Shown piece by piece: positions 47,493 through 57,721 of a DNA stretch of 64,000 bases. Source of the stretch: Lachnospiraceae bacterium (lineage in GTDB: Bacteria; Bacillota; Clostridia; Lachnospirales; Lachnospiraceae). The translations under genes and the position numbers were made by a program. Under the pieces are notes generated by a model that saw only the letters and a list, made by a program, of their open reading frames with translations, searched no databases and was not told the origin of the DNA. The stretch spans positions 1 to 64,000 of the forward strand of contig JAILOI010000037.1 of assembly GCA_024690885.1 (NCBI GenBank), given 5' to 3'. How positions within the stretch are numbered: the stretch's first letter is position 1; each line of letters begins with the position of its first letter.

Positions 47493-49210
47493 CAGTTGCT
47501 TTCTTGCAGAAATCGTGATGGATACAGGAGCTCGTTTCCGCGCTGTTCAATGGTGCAGATAACGAGCTCTTTTTTTGCTCGTGTCAAGGCCACATAGAAC
47601 ATCCGGCGTTCCTCCTCTAAGGCCGTTTCTCCCTCCGCACGCTTGGAGGGTGTAATACCGTCGTTTACGTCCAGAAGCACCACCCGATCAAACTCCAATC
47701 CCTTGGCACCGTGGTAGGTATGAAAGCAGATAGAGGCCTTCGTTGTTTTTGCAACAGACTCTGTATCCTGAAGCAGAAATTCCACGAAGGAAGTACCATC
47801 GGGAAAATCCTTGGATAAATCTCCCAACTCTTCCATCACACGTAGATATACATCCATATCCATGCCGGATTTGGTGGCATATTCCCGTACAAATCCCTCA
47901 TATCCCATGCCCTTCCGAATGAAATTAATGGCGGCGTAAGGCCGCATCTTCCCCAGCAACGTCAAATTCTGTTGCAATTCCAACAGCTTTCCATAGGTAG
48001 CGGCATCCTGTCGATATTCCAGCGCCAATCCGGCCAAATCAATATACCGATGATCCAATCCATACCTGGAAATTCCCCGATTGGGTTTATTTGCCACCAA
48101 TAGAAAATCCTCCCGATACACCGTATCATAGGCCATCCGCAAATAACTGCGGATATCCTTGGTAATCCAGTGACAAAGCAGAGAGGAACCGTTGTCTGTG
48201 AAGGAATACTGCACCTCCTTCTGCTTGCATTGTTCCGCCAAAATCAACGCCTGCATGCGGTTTCGAAACAACACACCGATGGTCTCTTCCGGATATTGTT
48301 CCTTCCGCTTCTTCATCCAGGAAACAACGTAGGCCGCTTCGGTCATAGGATTTTCGAAGTTTTTTACTTCTACCCTTCCATCCTTGCCACTGGCCGACTG
48401 AATCTCCTTGGCAAAGCGATGCTTGTTATGGGAAATCAGCTCCATGGCACACCCTAAAATCTGTTTCCTGCAGCGGTAATTGACGTGCAATACAATCTGC
48501 CTGGCATCCGGATAATCCTTGGGAAAGCCTAGCATAATCGATGGATTGGCCCCACGGAAGCCATAGATGGCCTGATCGTCATCCCCAACCATATACAGAT
48601 TGTTCCTCGGATAGGCCAGCATCCGCAAAATCTCGTACTGCCCGTCAGACATATCCTGCATCTCATCCACCAGGAAGTATTGAAAGCGGTCCCGCCACTT
48701 CTCCAATACCGGTTGGTTTTCCGACAACAGCTTGCGGCATTTCACAATCATATCATCAAAATCCAAGAGATGGAGCTTCTCCTTCTTCGCCTCAAAGGCA
48801 TCCTTCAGTAACGCCTCTTCCTCTTCCGATAACTCCTGCAGAGACGCCTCAATGCCAAGTTCTTTCCGACAGGTTTCCAACAACTTATGTTTCTTGTTTC
48901 CGGATATAATATCATCCGTCTGATAGCCTTTGGCTTCTTTTAAAATTTGAAAAAAGATACGATGAAACGTGCCAAAGGTCACCTTGGTTTCCTTGGCTTT
49001 CGCTTTCCATAGATAACGGTTCTGCATCTCCCTGGCCGCTTCCCTGGTAAAGGTCACGACAAGTATTTGTTCTTCCGGGATGTGGAGTTCTTCCACCAGA
49101 TAACAGATGCGTTCCGTTAAGACTGTAGTTTTACCGGATCCAGGTCCGGCAATAACAAGACAAGGACCGCTGCCATGACAGGCAGCGGCCTGTTGTGATT
49201 GATTTAACAC
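47369..49210 (-). CDS. UvrD/PcrA-like ATP-dependent DNA helicase
   Basis: GPGSGKTTVLTERI, VDEMQDMSDGQYEIL, GDDDQAIYGFRGA, HTYHGAKGLEFDRV, YVALTRAKKEL. Confidence 0.95.
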   Translation of the reverse strand: MLNQSQQAAACHGSGPCLVIAGPGSGKTTVLTERICYLVEELHIPEEQILVVTFTREAAREMQNRYLWKAKAKETKVTFGTFHRIFFQILKEAKGYQTDDIISGNKKHKLLETCRKELGIEASLQELSEEEEALLKDAFEAKKEKLHLLDFDDMIVKCRKLLSENQPVLEKWRDRFQYFLVDEMQDMSDGQYEILRMLAYPRNNLYMVGDDDQAIYGFRGANPSIMLGFPKDYPDARQIVLHVNYRCRKQILGCAMELISHNKHRFAKEIQSASGKDGRVEVKNFENPMTEAAYVVSWMKKRKEQYPEETIGVLFRNRMQALILAEQCKQKEVQYSFTDNGSSLLCHWITKDIRSYLRMAYDTVYREDFLLVANKPNRGISRYGLDHRYIDLAGLALEYRQDAATYGKLLELQQNLTLLGKMRPYAAINFIRKGMGYEGFVREYATKSGMDMDVYLRVMEELGDLSKDFPDGTSFVEFLLQDTESVAKTTKASICFHTYHGAKGLEFDRVVLLDVNDGITPSKRAEGETALEEERRMFYVALTRAKKELVICTIEQRGNELLYPSRFLQESNCYASSDASASSNMRSKTLDTASNSSSEAMLSRIGAPSASSL

Positions 49211-49263
49211 GATGATTCCTTCCCAAGTTCTCTTCTTACTGGGCGGGAAAGAGACATCACAAA

Positions 49264-50721
49264 TTAAGCAAGTGCCTTCTCCAGACGGGCAATACCATCC
49301 TGAATCCGGCGTAAGGATTCTTCCTTACCGAAAATTTCCATCAATTCCGTTGCACCACCCGGTGTCATCTGCTTACCGGATACCGCAGTACGGATTGGCC
49401 ATAATACATAGCCGTTCTTATACTCATGCTCTGCAGCAAACTGCTGAATGGTTGCATAAAGTGCATCGTTGGAGTAATCCTCTGCAGCTTCTAATACCGG
49501 AAGTACCTCACGCAGTACGGCAAGCGAAGACTCGGTATTGGTCTTCATCTTCTTGTGGGTGTACATTGCCACATCATAATCCGGCAACGCTTCAAAGAAA
49601 TCAATGTGTTCCTTAATATCCGGGAATACTTCGATTCTGGTCTTTACCATGGCAGCAATCTTCTTCAGATCGTAATCCTTAGTGATTACATCCTTTATGT
49701 ATGGAAGTGCCATCTCGTAGAAGGTATCAAAATCCATGGCCTTCATGTACTCGCCGTTCATCCAGCGAAGCTTCACGGTATCGAATACAGCCGGAGACTT
49801 GCTGATATGATGATAATCAAAGTTCTTCACCAACTCATCCAAGCTCATAATTTCCTGATTGTCTTCCGGGCTCCATCCAAGCAATGCAACGAAGTTAATC
49901 ACCGCCTCGGTTAAGTATCCCTGCTCAATCAAATCCTCGAAAGAAGAATGACCGCTACGCTTGGATAACTTCTGATGCTCCTCGTTGGTAATCAACGGGC
50001 AGTGAATGTAGGTTGGAACTTCCCAGCCGAAGGCCTCATACAGACGGTTGTACTTCGGTGAAGAAGACAAATACTCGTTACCACGAACCACATGGGTGAT
50101 GCCCATCAAGTGATCGTCTACCACGTTGGCAAAGTTATAGGTTGGATATCCGTCGGACTTAATCAAAATCATATCGTCCAATTCGGAATTATCTACGGTA
50201 ATATCTCCATAAATCTCATCGGAGAAGGTGGTGGTACCGGTGCGTGGGTTATTCTGACGAATAACAAAAGGCTTACCGGCTGCTAAGTTTGCCTCTACCT
50301 CTTCCTTAGATAGACCAAGACAATGCTTGTCATAAATGGAAATCTCCTTGCCGGCAACTACCTGCTTCAAGGAATCCAAACGACACTGATCACAGAAGCA
50401 ATAATAGGCCTCTCCCTTGTCAATCAACTTCTTGGCATACTCCATGTAGATGCCGGCCTGCTGACGTTCACTCTGAACATATGGGCCAACACCGCCGTCC
50501 TTGTCCGGACCCTCATCATGAATCAATCCGGTTTTCTCCAAGGTACGATAGATGATGTCTACAGCGCCTTCCACATAACGTTCCTGGTCTGTATCCTCGA
50601 TTCTAAGAATGTAATCTCCATCTTCATGTTTCGCAATTAAGTATGCATACAATGCAGTTCTTAAATTACCCACGTGCATACGGCCGGTTGGGCTTGGTGC
50701 GAATCTAGTTCTAACCTTCAT
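49264..50721 (-). CDS. gltX: Glutamyl-tRNA synthetase
   Basis: [31 protein letters not shown] motif. Start MKVRT with SD AAGGAG. Confidence 0.97.
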   Translation of the reverse strand: MKVRTRFAPSPTGRMHVGNLRTALYAYLIAKHEDGDYILRIEDTDQERYVEGAVDIIYRTLEKTGLIHDEGPDKDGGVGPYVQSERQQAGIYMEYAKKLIDKGEAYYCFCDQCRLDSLKQVVAGKEISIYDKHCLGLSKEEVEANLAAGKPFVIRQNNPRTGTTTFSDEIYGDITVDNSELDDMILIKSDGYPTYNFANVVDDHLMGITHVVRGNEYLSSSPKYNRLYEAFGWEVPTYIHCPLITNEEHQKLSKRSGHSSFEDLIEQGYLTEAVINFVALLGWSPEDNQEIMSLDELVKNFDYHHISKSPAVFDTVKLRWMNGEYMKAMDFDTFYEMALPYIKDVITKDYDLKKIAAMVKTRIEVFPDIKEHIDFFEALPDYDVAMYTHKKMKTNTESSLAVLREVLPVLEAAEDYSNDALYATIQQFAAEHEYKNGYVLWPIRTAVSGKQMTPGGATELMEIFGKEESLRRIQDGIARLEKALA

Positions 50722-50783
50722 GTTATCCCTGCTCCTTATATATAAAATCTCAATATGATTGAATTGCTTTCGCAACTAATCTA

Positions 50784-51953
50784 TCATGCCTTAAGTCCGC
50801 ACAATTTGTCAACCGAAGAAATGATCTGCATAATCTCCGGAACGTAGTAATTGTGCTCTTTCATCAAGTGATCGATTTCATCACGCTCACTCTTTAATGC
50901 CTTGGTATTCTCCTGAATACGGGAACGTACTTTGGCACGGCGCTCCACCAGGTTATGGTTTACGCGCTTCATATCCTCCGGGTTTACCAGCGCCCGTACC
51001 TGCTTTAACCAAATCTTGCGATCATAGAGATCGATGGCCTCTAACAGGCGGATATACAACTTGTAGAAGTAATCCAAATCCGTATTGTCCGCTTCGAATC
51101 GCTCCTGGGATTCCACGGTATGGATATAACACTCCCATACATAGTTTAACTCATGGGAATTGGAAATCTCGTAACGCTCCTGTTCATACCGAATGGCTCT
51201 GGTGACATTGGCGTATTTCATCCGCACCACATTCAACAACGCAATGGTATCGTTTAATTTCCGCAAGGTCTTCCGACGGACCTTCTGATTATGGTTTAAT
51301 CCCAGCATCAGCAGCATGGCAATCAGCGCCCCTACGAAGAAGACACCCATAAACACCCCACGTACCGAGGATAACTCCTCCCATAAAAACAGTAAGACCA
51401 CCAGGAAGGAACCAAATACCACCAGCGATAGAATCGCCAGCAGGCGGTACCACTTCTTGGAACGGCTTAGGTCATGATACTCCATATCCAGGCGGCTCTT
51501 CTCCGCCTCTAAATACTGCATATCCTTCTCCACCGTTGCCTGATAACGCTCGTTCTCCTGCATCCGGTGAATGGTGGACGGCAGAATCTCTTCATTCTCC
51601 TCCATCAGGGTATACTGAGCATCCGAAATCAGCGGATCCCGATTCAAGAAGTTCTGTCTTGAATGGGTCAACTCCTCGATGTTCTTGGCGCAGGTCCGCA
51701 AATCCTGTTGCTGCTTGTCCGGCAAATTCTGCAAGGTCTGGATATCCTTCAGATAGTCCGTGATGATACGATATTCGGTTTTCTGCGCTTCAATCTCCTT
51801 GGTGGTGGCAATAATCTGTTCACAGGAATCTAAGATATAATGCTCCAGCTTCTTGGGATTGTCCCAGTCATCAATGCCGCGAATCTCCTCATAAACCTTC
51901 TGAAACGCCGCATCTAATTCCGACTCTTTCTTTTTTTTGCGACTAAAAAACAT
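50784..51953 (-). CDS. Uncharacterised coiled-coil protein with two central TM helices
   Basis: Coiled coil, LLAILSLVVFGSFLVVLLFLW and VFMGVFFVGALIAMLLMLGL, then a second helical region. Confidence 0.75.
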   Translation of the reverse strand: MFFSRKKKKESELDAAFQKVYEEIRGIDDWDNPKKLEHYILDSCEQIIATTKEIEAQKTEYRIITDYLKDIQTLQNLPDKQQQDLRTCAKNIEELTHSRQNFLNRDPLISDAQYTLMEENEEILPSTIHRMQENERYQATVEKDMQYLEAEKSRLDMEYHDLSRSKKWYRLLAILSLVVFGSFLVVLLFLWEELSSVRGVFMGVFFVGALIAMLLMLGLNHNQKVRRKTLRKLNDTIALLNVVRMKYANVTRAIRYEQERYEISNSHELNYVWECYIHTVESQERFEADNTDLDYFYKLYIRLLEAIDLYDRKIWLKQVRALVNPEDMKRVNHNLVERRAKVRSRIQENTKALKSERDEIDHLMKEHNYYVPEIMQIISSVDKLCGLKA

Positions 51954-51967
51954 GTATCCTTGCTCCT

Positions 51968-52795
51968 CTAAATTTTACACAGCCGCGTGTAATCCTTCTT
52001 CCAATCGTCCACGACTTTGGTTAGCTGTTCCATATAAGCAAAGGGTTCCCGATAGTCCACCCGCATCTGGTTGACGGTATCGGAAAAATCCGAAATCTCC
52101 CGACTATGAAATACTTCTTCTACGGCCGACTTTACCGTCGCTACGTCCGCTTCGGCCACTTGGAAGCGGGTGACGGCATGTTCAAATCCATCCATATCCC
52201 GGCCGCACAGATACGCGTAGAGTAAGCTGCGCAGGGAGCCACTGTTATGATTGGCCAGATAAGCCTTCTCGAAGCAGGTGGCTGCCTCCTTGAAGAAGAA
52301 CAACCGACTGTAGGCCGTTCCCAAGTTATGGTATACATTGCCCTCCAGACTCTTGGTCATCTCCAGTTCCCCATCCAAAATATTCTCATATTCATAGATG
52401 GCATCCACCAGACGTTGTTTTTCCATCAAACGATCTCCGCGGATTTTCTTGCATTCCGCCTCCGTCTTATTCTCGAAGGTGGTAATCACTTCCATCAGTT
52501 TCTTGATTTCACTGGCAGTCAGATAGCCACAGGCCGTCAGAATATGACCCACAAAGATGTGCAGCGGCGTATTTTCCTCAATGAGGTGTACCAGCTCCGT
52601 CTCCAACTCCTTCATCCCCAGTTCTTTTCCAATCCAACGGCACAAATCCATATTGGAAAACGATGCATTCAGAAGGTACACATTGTGAGAAATATAATAG
52701 CTTAACTCTTCCAGGGAATAGATATTCAGCGAGAGTTCATCGATAAAATACGGCGTTGCCGCAATGGGTCTTTTGCATAGAATTAATTCTCCCAT
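51968..52795 (-). CDS. Uncharacterised TPR-like protein
   Basis: GNVYHNLGTAYSRLFFFKEAATCFEKAYLANHN TPR repeat. Confidence 0.75.
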   Translation of the reverse strand: MGELILCKRPIAATPYFIDELSLNIYSLEELSYYISHNVYLLNASFSNMDLCRWIGKELGMKELETELVHLIEENTPLHIFVGHILTACGYLTASEIKKLMEVITTFENKTEAECKKIRGDRLMEKQRLVDAIYEYENILDGELEMTKSLEGNVYHNLGTAYSRLFFFKEAATCFEKAYLANHNSGSLRSLLYAYLCGRDMDGFEHAVTRFQVAEADVATVKSAVEEVFHSREISDFSDTVNQMRVDYREPFAYMEQLTKVVDDWKKDYTRLCKI

Positions 52796-52809
52796 GTGTC
52801 CTCCTTTCT

Positions 52810-54054
52810 CTAGGCGATGGAAACCGTATGGCTCCAGGTTTTATTGGTGGCCGGAACCAATTCTCCAAACCCCAAATCTTTGATTTCAATTACCACTTGT
52901 TTATCGTTGGATGCCTTGGCACTGATCCGCAACCGGGTCATCCGGCTTTCTCGTTTCGGTAAATCCGATAACTCCAGCACTTCCACCCGGGATTGACGAT
53001 TGTCGAGGCGCTGTACCCAAACTTCAATCTCCGGCGAACCCTCTAAGATGACTTCACACTCTCCGTGGCTTTCGTACCAGTTATCACCGGCATTCACCAG
53101 ATTCACAAACTTCAATTCATTCTGGTCGCTGACCTTCAAGGAGACATTCAACTTCAGTTCGTTGTCCCCAATGTAGATAAAGGGCCAGTCTCTGCAACCA
53201 TCCTTGATGGCGCCCGCATAGCAGGCCCCCTTGGAATAGAGATTCTTGCCTAAGAACACCCGACGTCCCTGACACAGATGCTGCAAGGACACCTTCATCC
53301 AGTCATCATCGAAGCCATCTCCAATGAGATACACCGCAGAAATATAATCCTCCCCGAACGTCTCCGTAATCACCCTATCAAAGGCCATATCCCTGTTCTC
53401 AATCAGACTGCCGTGGTTGCCCTGTTCTAAGGTCACCACCTGAGGCTTCTGGTACATATCCCGCTTCAGACGGCAATGCAAGAGATTCTTGCCGGTGAAG
53501 TCAAACATCATCACATCGTGTAGGAAGATGGAAGGTTCCTGGTTTAACACGTAATAATAAAAACTCTCCCGATAGTCAATCACCACCAACTGTTGAGAGG
53601 ATAGCCCCATACGGTTGGCCACCATGTTAAAAAGCTCCACTACGGTCAGATTCAACTCTCCCACCGTCACCACCAGTTTCGCCAAGTGACTGCCGGCCTG
53701 ATAAGTTCCAGGCATGGAGAGAATCTTGCGGATAAAAATCATGAACAGTTCCCGACTGTCATAGTCCTCTCCATCCACAAACACCCGCTTGCCACTGAGG
53801 GCGTTCTCATACAAATCCTCCACCGCTTCGGCTTCGTTGGATTGAATCCGCCGTCTGGCTTCATTCCCGAAAAACCACTGTCCCATGCCCTTGCGCTTTG
53901 CAAGCAAGGTGGGAATCTGATATGCTTCCGTTCCCATCACCGTACTTATGGTAGCCGGTTCTTCCATATGCAATTGATAGTAGGAAATCAAGGTATACCT
54001 ATTGCTGATATCCAACCCGAAATATACCCCATCCTCTTTCTTCGTCTGCTCCAT
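52810..54054 (-). CDS. DUF5716-like protein with Hsp70/actin (ASKHA)-type motifs
   Basis: VYFGLDISNRYTLISYY, MMFDFTGKNLLHCRL, VYLIGDGFDDDWMK resemble phosphate-1, phosphate-2 and adenosine motifs. Start MEQTKK with SD AAAGGA. Confidence 0.65.
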   Translation of the reverse strand: MEQTKKEDGVYFGLDISNRYTLISYYQLHMEEPATISTVMGTEAYQIPTLLAKRKGMGQWFFGNEARRRIQSNEAEAVEDLYENALSGKRVFVDGEDYDSRELFMIFIRKILSMPGTYQAGSHLAKLVVTVGELNLTVVELFNMVANRMGLSSQQLVVIDYRESFYYYVLNQEPSIFLHDVMMFDFTGKNLLHCRLKRDMYQKPQVVTLEQGNHGSLIENRDMAFDRVITETFGEDYISAVYLIGDGFDDDWMKVSLQHLCQGRRVFLGKNLYSKGACYAGAIKDGCRDWPFIYIGDNELKLNVSLKVSDQNELKFVNLVNAGDNWYESHGECEVILEGSPEIEVWVQRLDNRQSRVEVLELSDLPKRESRMTRLRISAKASNDKQVVIEIKDLGFGELVPATNKTWSHTVSIA

Positions 54055-54067
54055 AAGTGTGATTCCT

Positions 54068-57000
54068 TTATAACAACGTAAACAACTGCTCGGTTGCAAA
54101 ATCAAAGGACTGATACTGCTTCATGGAAGCCACCAATTCCTTGTCATTCTGATAAACAAAATCGCTTTGCATGCGATTGAGAAGCAAATAACGGCTAAGT
54201 TCCCCGTTCTCCACAATATCCTGGTAGGACAATTCCTCGTGGGCAAGCACTTCGGTGGAATTGTTCACTTCCCGGTAGATGTCATAGGTGATTTTCTCAC
54301 CGAAAAACATCATAAACTGACGGACGTAGATGCCGTCATACATCTCAATCATCTCTTCCGTCTGTTCGTCCCCATCATCCTTCTGATAACGAATAAACAA
54401 ACGCTCCCGCGGCATGCCCCGATACTCGGCAAATACCTTGTCGTAGAGGTGATACTTCACCACCAGACGATCGTCCATCCGGCGGAAAAAGCCAAAGTAG
54501 GTATTCCTTAGAATGTATTCCCGCACCAGCTCGTCCAATAGCTTAAATTCGTGGTTCTCCAGGGAATCCTGTAGGGATAAATACTTCATCATGGCAATCT
54601 GACAGCATTCGTTGGTCTTCTCCCCACGCCGCAGCATGTGGTAGATTTGTTCGAATACATGATCCGGCACCGACGTATCTTCCAGGATATACTGATGTGC
54701 CAGGTAGGTCAGATAGGCCTCCACAATCATCTTGTTATTCTTGTGTTCCAGGTAAGACTCAAACACACCATAGGCCCGCTCGTCCAAGGCATCCATATAG
54801 AGCATCTGAGTTAAAATCCGCTCCTCCAGCGCCGAGGTATCCAACTGTCTGGCCGCCGCAAAGGTCCATAGGGTTATCATCTCTTCCGTCGGACCGGCGA
54901 AGTGATAATTCAAATAAAACAGCGTCTCTTCCGTGGACAGATACTGCTTCAACAGAGCCGCACAAACACTCACCAAAAAATCATCCGTGGTATCCAAATC
55001 AGCCTGTAATTTCTTGGTCACCAGGCGCAGCATCAACTTCTTCGACGCGTTCCACACATGATAGTGGGAAAAGATTTCAAAGGCCTTATCATAGGCATCA
55101 CTTAACACCAAAAGTTCAAAGATAAAGCACATGGTCTTCGAATCCAGATGTTCATAATCCCGCTCCTGCATCAGATGTTCATTCAGAAGCGCTTCCTGGC
55201 CGTGGGCCTGTAAGAACTTAATAAAGAACGGGTACATCTTGTGCTTGTAAGCATCTGAAATCCAATCGGAATTATAGAATCCCACCACCTTGTCCATATC
55301 TTCGGAGGATAATTCCAGAGACTCCTCAAATTCCGTAAGATCATGGACAAAATAATGCAGCGGTTTCGTGGTCAACTGCTTAAAACGATCAATCAGTTGC
55401 GGTCCCTGGAGGAGCGTTTCTATGAAGTAGGCATGATCATCGGTAATTAAGTTGCTGCCCTTCTCCTCCAAGAAAATCTGATAATGATCTGTATAGAGCG
55501 GTACGTAAGCCACACGGTTTACCACCGGTACAATCACCGGCTTGTCCAACGCCTCTTCAAACACCATCACCCGGGTAATATCCGGGTAGATGCAGATGAT
55601 CTTCTTGGTAAAAAACAAACTTGCCATGGCATCTGCCACGTCCCCATCAATCATCTTATGATCCAAGGCATCCTGGTAGATAATAGCCCGGTTGTCATCC
55701 ATCTTGCCCAGCTGCATCTCTTCGAGCGCAAAGCGTTCGATGGTCTTCTGATACTGCTTATAAATCTGCTCCTGGGAGCGCTTATTGGTAATGATATTGG
55801 CGTATAGAAAGGCCCGCATATTAGCCGGCAGCTTGTTCTGATAGCCGAAATACATGGCCACCGCATTGGGCAGCGGATCAATGGAATCCTTGGGCAGGGA
55901 CAACAGGAAGGCTTCGTAAAGTCCCGTCACTTTAATCTCATGCTCCACACCAAGCGCATACCAATGATGGTATACTTCTTCCACCTTCTGCGCCGTAATC
56001 AAATACCGAAGGATGGCCGCCAGAAGTTCTTCTTCCCCAAACTGCTGATAGGTTTGTCCCACAATGGTAAATACCCGATCCCGGAAGGTTTTCTCCTGTT
56101 CCAGCAAATGGGTAATCTGGATAGCTAAGTTGCCGGTAATGCCATCGTGTTTTCTGGCCCAGTTTAAAATCTTCAAGGAGAAGGCATCGAAGGATTGTAC
56201 CAGATACGGATCCTGGCAAATCAAATCATAGGCTTCAATATACAAGAACGGCGAGTCCACTCCGGCCATCACCCACTGGGCAATTGCCTTTAATTTCTGG
56301 GCGCGGTCGTTGATGTACTCCTTTCGTAAAAAGGTCAAAAACCAAAAGATACGAACATCTTCCGGATGCTCACGGAAAATCAGTTCAATTTCCCGGGTCA
56401 GACGATCCACATAGTTTTCTTCCGGTTCAATCAAGGTGCACAGATAGAGCAAATACGCCCATTCCGTAGACTTCTTATCACTGATATCCTGCTTCAATTG
56501 TTGGATTTCCCACAACGCATCCTGGCGCTGCTTGTTGGCAATCAAGGCATGGGTTTTGATCAGATTAAAATACGGATTCTGCTGAATCTCCTCGCTCATG
56601 GTGGACATGAGGGCGATGGTCTGGTTACACCAATCACCGGTGGTCATCTTCCGCAGACGATAGTTTACATACATGGAGAGCAATTGATACTTGATTTTCT
56701 TGGTCTCTAAGCTCTTCGATTCCACCAAATCTTCTTCGTCACAAGTAGCGGCCATAATATGGATTTCCCGATGTTCCCCGCCACCGTCAAAGGTGATTCT
56801 GGCATAATTCTTGCCGGCATGAAGGCGATTCTTGTGAATGTAGTAATTCAAGGACAAGGTACTGCCCACGAAGAAATCAGCTGTAATATAGGTATTCTCC
56901 AAGGTAATAAACTCCGCATCACAAGCAATGCGAATATCAATATTGCCCCAGGTGTTCTTCGTAATTTCAATGGACTCCTTCTGGTTTTCGTCCACATGAT

Positions 57001-57607
57001 AATACACCCGATCCTTGGTATCCAAGGTGTAGGTCACCGCACTTTTTTGGTTGCAGGCAACCAAAAAAGCCTCCAAGTTCCGAGACGTTGGCGGCACACT
57101 GATAAAGCCACGATATAATAATTGGATGTTACCGGATTGGTGTGTGATAAACTCAGAAAATTCCTTGGAATAAAACAACTGCATCGCTTCATTCCAATGT
57201 CCGTTGGCCAGGGACGCAAAGTCCGAAAGCTCACGGATTTCCCCAATGGAAGAGGTGGGGTATTTTCGCACATAATGCACATCAAAAGGAAGGTGATACT
57301 CACAGCCGTTTCCAATAATATCAAAGGAACCGGAAATTGTATCCCCCTCATAAAAGCCCTGATGAATTACCTGGAAATGAATCTTGGATTCCAACCCGTC
57401 GAACTGCGGTGTCCCGATATAAATATAGGGATTGGTACAGTACACCATCCCTCGTACAGGCACCTGATTGGTACTACGTATAACAAAATCTCCTTCACAG
57501 CCTTCGAATGCGTGACAAGAGATTTCGATTTCGCCCGGTTGAATATCTAAAATCGGCTTTTCATCATCGAATTGTCCTTCCGACAATCGCCAAATTCTTC
57601 TGCGCAC
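54068..57607 (-). CDS. DUF5717-like 1179-aa protein, beta-rich N-terminus plus TPR-like helical region
   Basis: GTG start with SD AAGGAG; N-terminal Ig-like repeats and long alpha-repeat C-terminal part. Confidence 0.75.
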   Translation of the reverse strand: MRRRIWRLSEGQFDDEKPILDIQPGEIEISCHAFEGCEGDFVIRSTNQVPVRGMVYCTNPYIYIGTPQFDGLESKIHFQVIHQGFYEGDTISGSFDIIGNGCEYHLPFDVHYVRKYPTSSIGEIRELSDFASLANGHWNEAMQLFYSKEFSEFITHQSGNIQLLYRGFISVPPTSRNLEAFLVACNQKSAVTYTLDTKDRVYYHVDENQKESIEITKNTWGNIDIRIACDAEFITLENTYITADFFVGSTLSLNYYIHKNRLHAGKNYARITFDGGGEHREIHIMAATCDEEDLVESKSLETKKIKYQLLSMYVNYRLRKMTTGDWCNQTIALMSTMSEEIQQNPYFNLIKTHALIANKQRQDALWEIQQLKQDISDKKSTEWAYLLYLCTLIEPEENYVDRLTREIELIFREHPEDVRIFWFLTFLRKEYINDRAQKLKAIAQWVMAGVDSPFLYIEAYDLICQDPYLVQSFDAFSLKILNWARKHDGITGNLAIQITHLLEQEKTFRDRVFTIVGQTYQQFGEEELLAAILRYLITAQKVEEVYHHWYALGVEHEIKVTGLYEAFLLSLPKDSIDPLPNAVAMYFGYQNKLPANMRAFLYANIITNKRSQEQIYKQYQKTIERFALEEMQLGKMDDNRAIIYQDALDHKMIDGDVADAMASLFFTKKIICIYPDITRVMVFEEALDKPVIVPVVNRVAYVPLYTDHYQIFLEEKGSNLITDDHAYFIETLLQGPQLIDRFKQLTTKPLHYFVHDLTEFEESLELSSEDMDKVVGFYNSDWISDAYKHKMYPFFIKFLQAHGQEALLNEHLMQERDYEHLDSKTMCFIFELLVLSDAYDKAFEIFSHYHVWNASKKLMLRLVTKKLQADLDTTDDFLVSVCAALLKQYLSTEETLFYLNYHFAGPTEEMITLWTFAAARQLDTSALEERILTQMLYMDALDERAYGVFESYLEHKNNKMIVEAYLTYLAHQYILEDTSVPDHVFEQIYHMLRRGEKTNECCQIAMMKYLSLQDSLENHEFKLLDELVREYILRNTYFGFFRRMDDRLVVKYHLYDKVFAEYRGMPRERLFIRYQKDDGDEQTEEMIEMYDGIYVRQFMMFFGEKITYDIYREVNNSTEVLAHEELSYQDIVENGELSRYLLLNRMQSDFVYQNDKELVASMKQYQSFDFATEQLFTLL

Positions 57608-57634
57608 AATTTGCTCCTTAACGTACTGGATCGG

Positions 57635-57662
57635 TTGATTTTGCGACCCAAAAAGCTATAAT
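57635..57662 (+). promoter_or_regulatory. SigA-type promoter of the aminotransferase gene
   Basis: TTGATT-N16-TATAAT. Confidence 0.65.
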
Positions 57663-57663
57663 G

Positions 57664-57692
57664 ATTATAAACCATTTGCCTAGGACAGACAA
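57664..57692 (-). promoter_or_regulatory. SigA-type promoter of the four-gene DUF5717 cluster
   Basis: Minus strand TTGTCT-N17-TATAAT. Confidence 0.75.
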
Positions 57693-57721
57693 GGCGAAAC
57701 ACCCAATTGGAGGACCAAAAT

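Noticed and set aside
54697-55125. 142-aa Pro/Arg/Ser-rich plus-strand ORF
   Set aside because: Antisense to the DUF5717-like gene; low-complexity translation.
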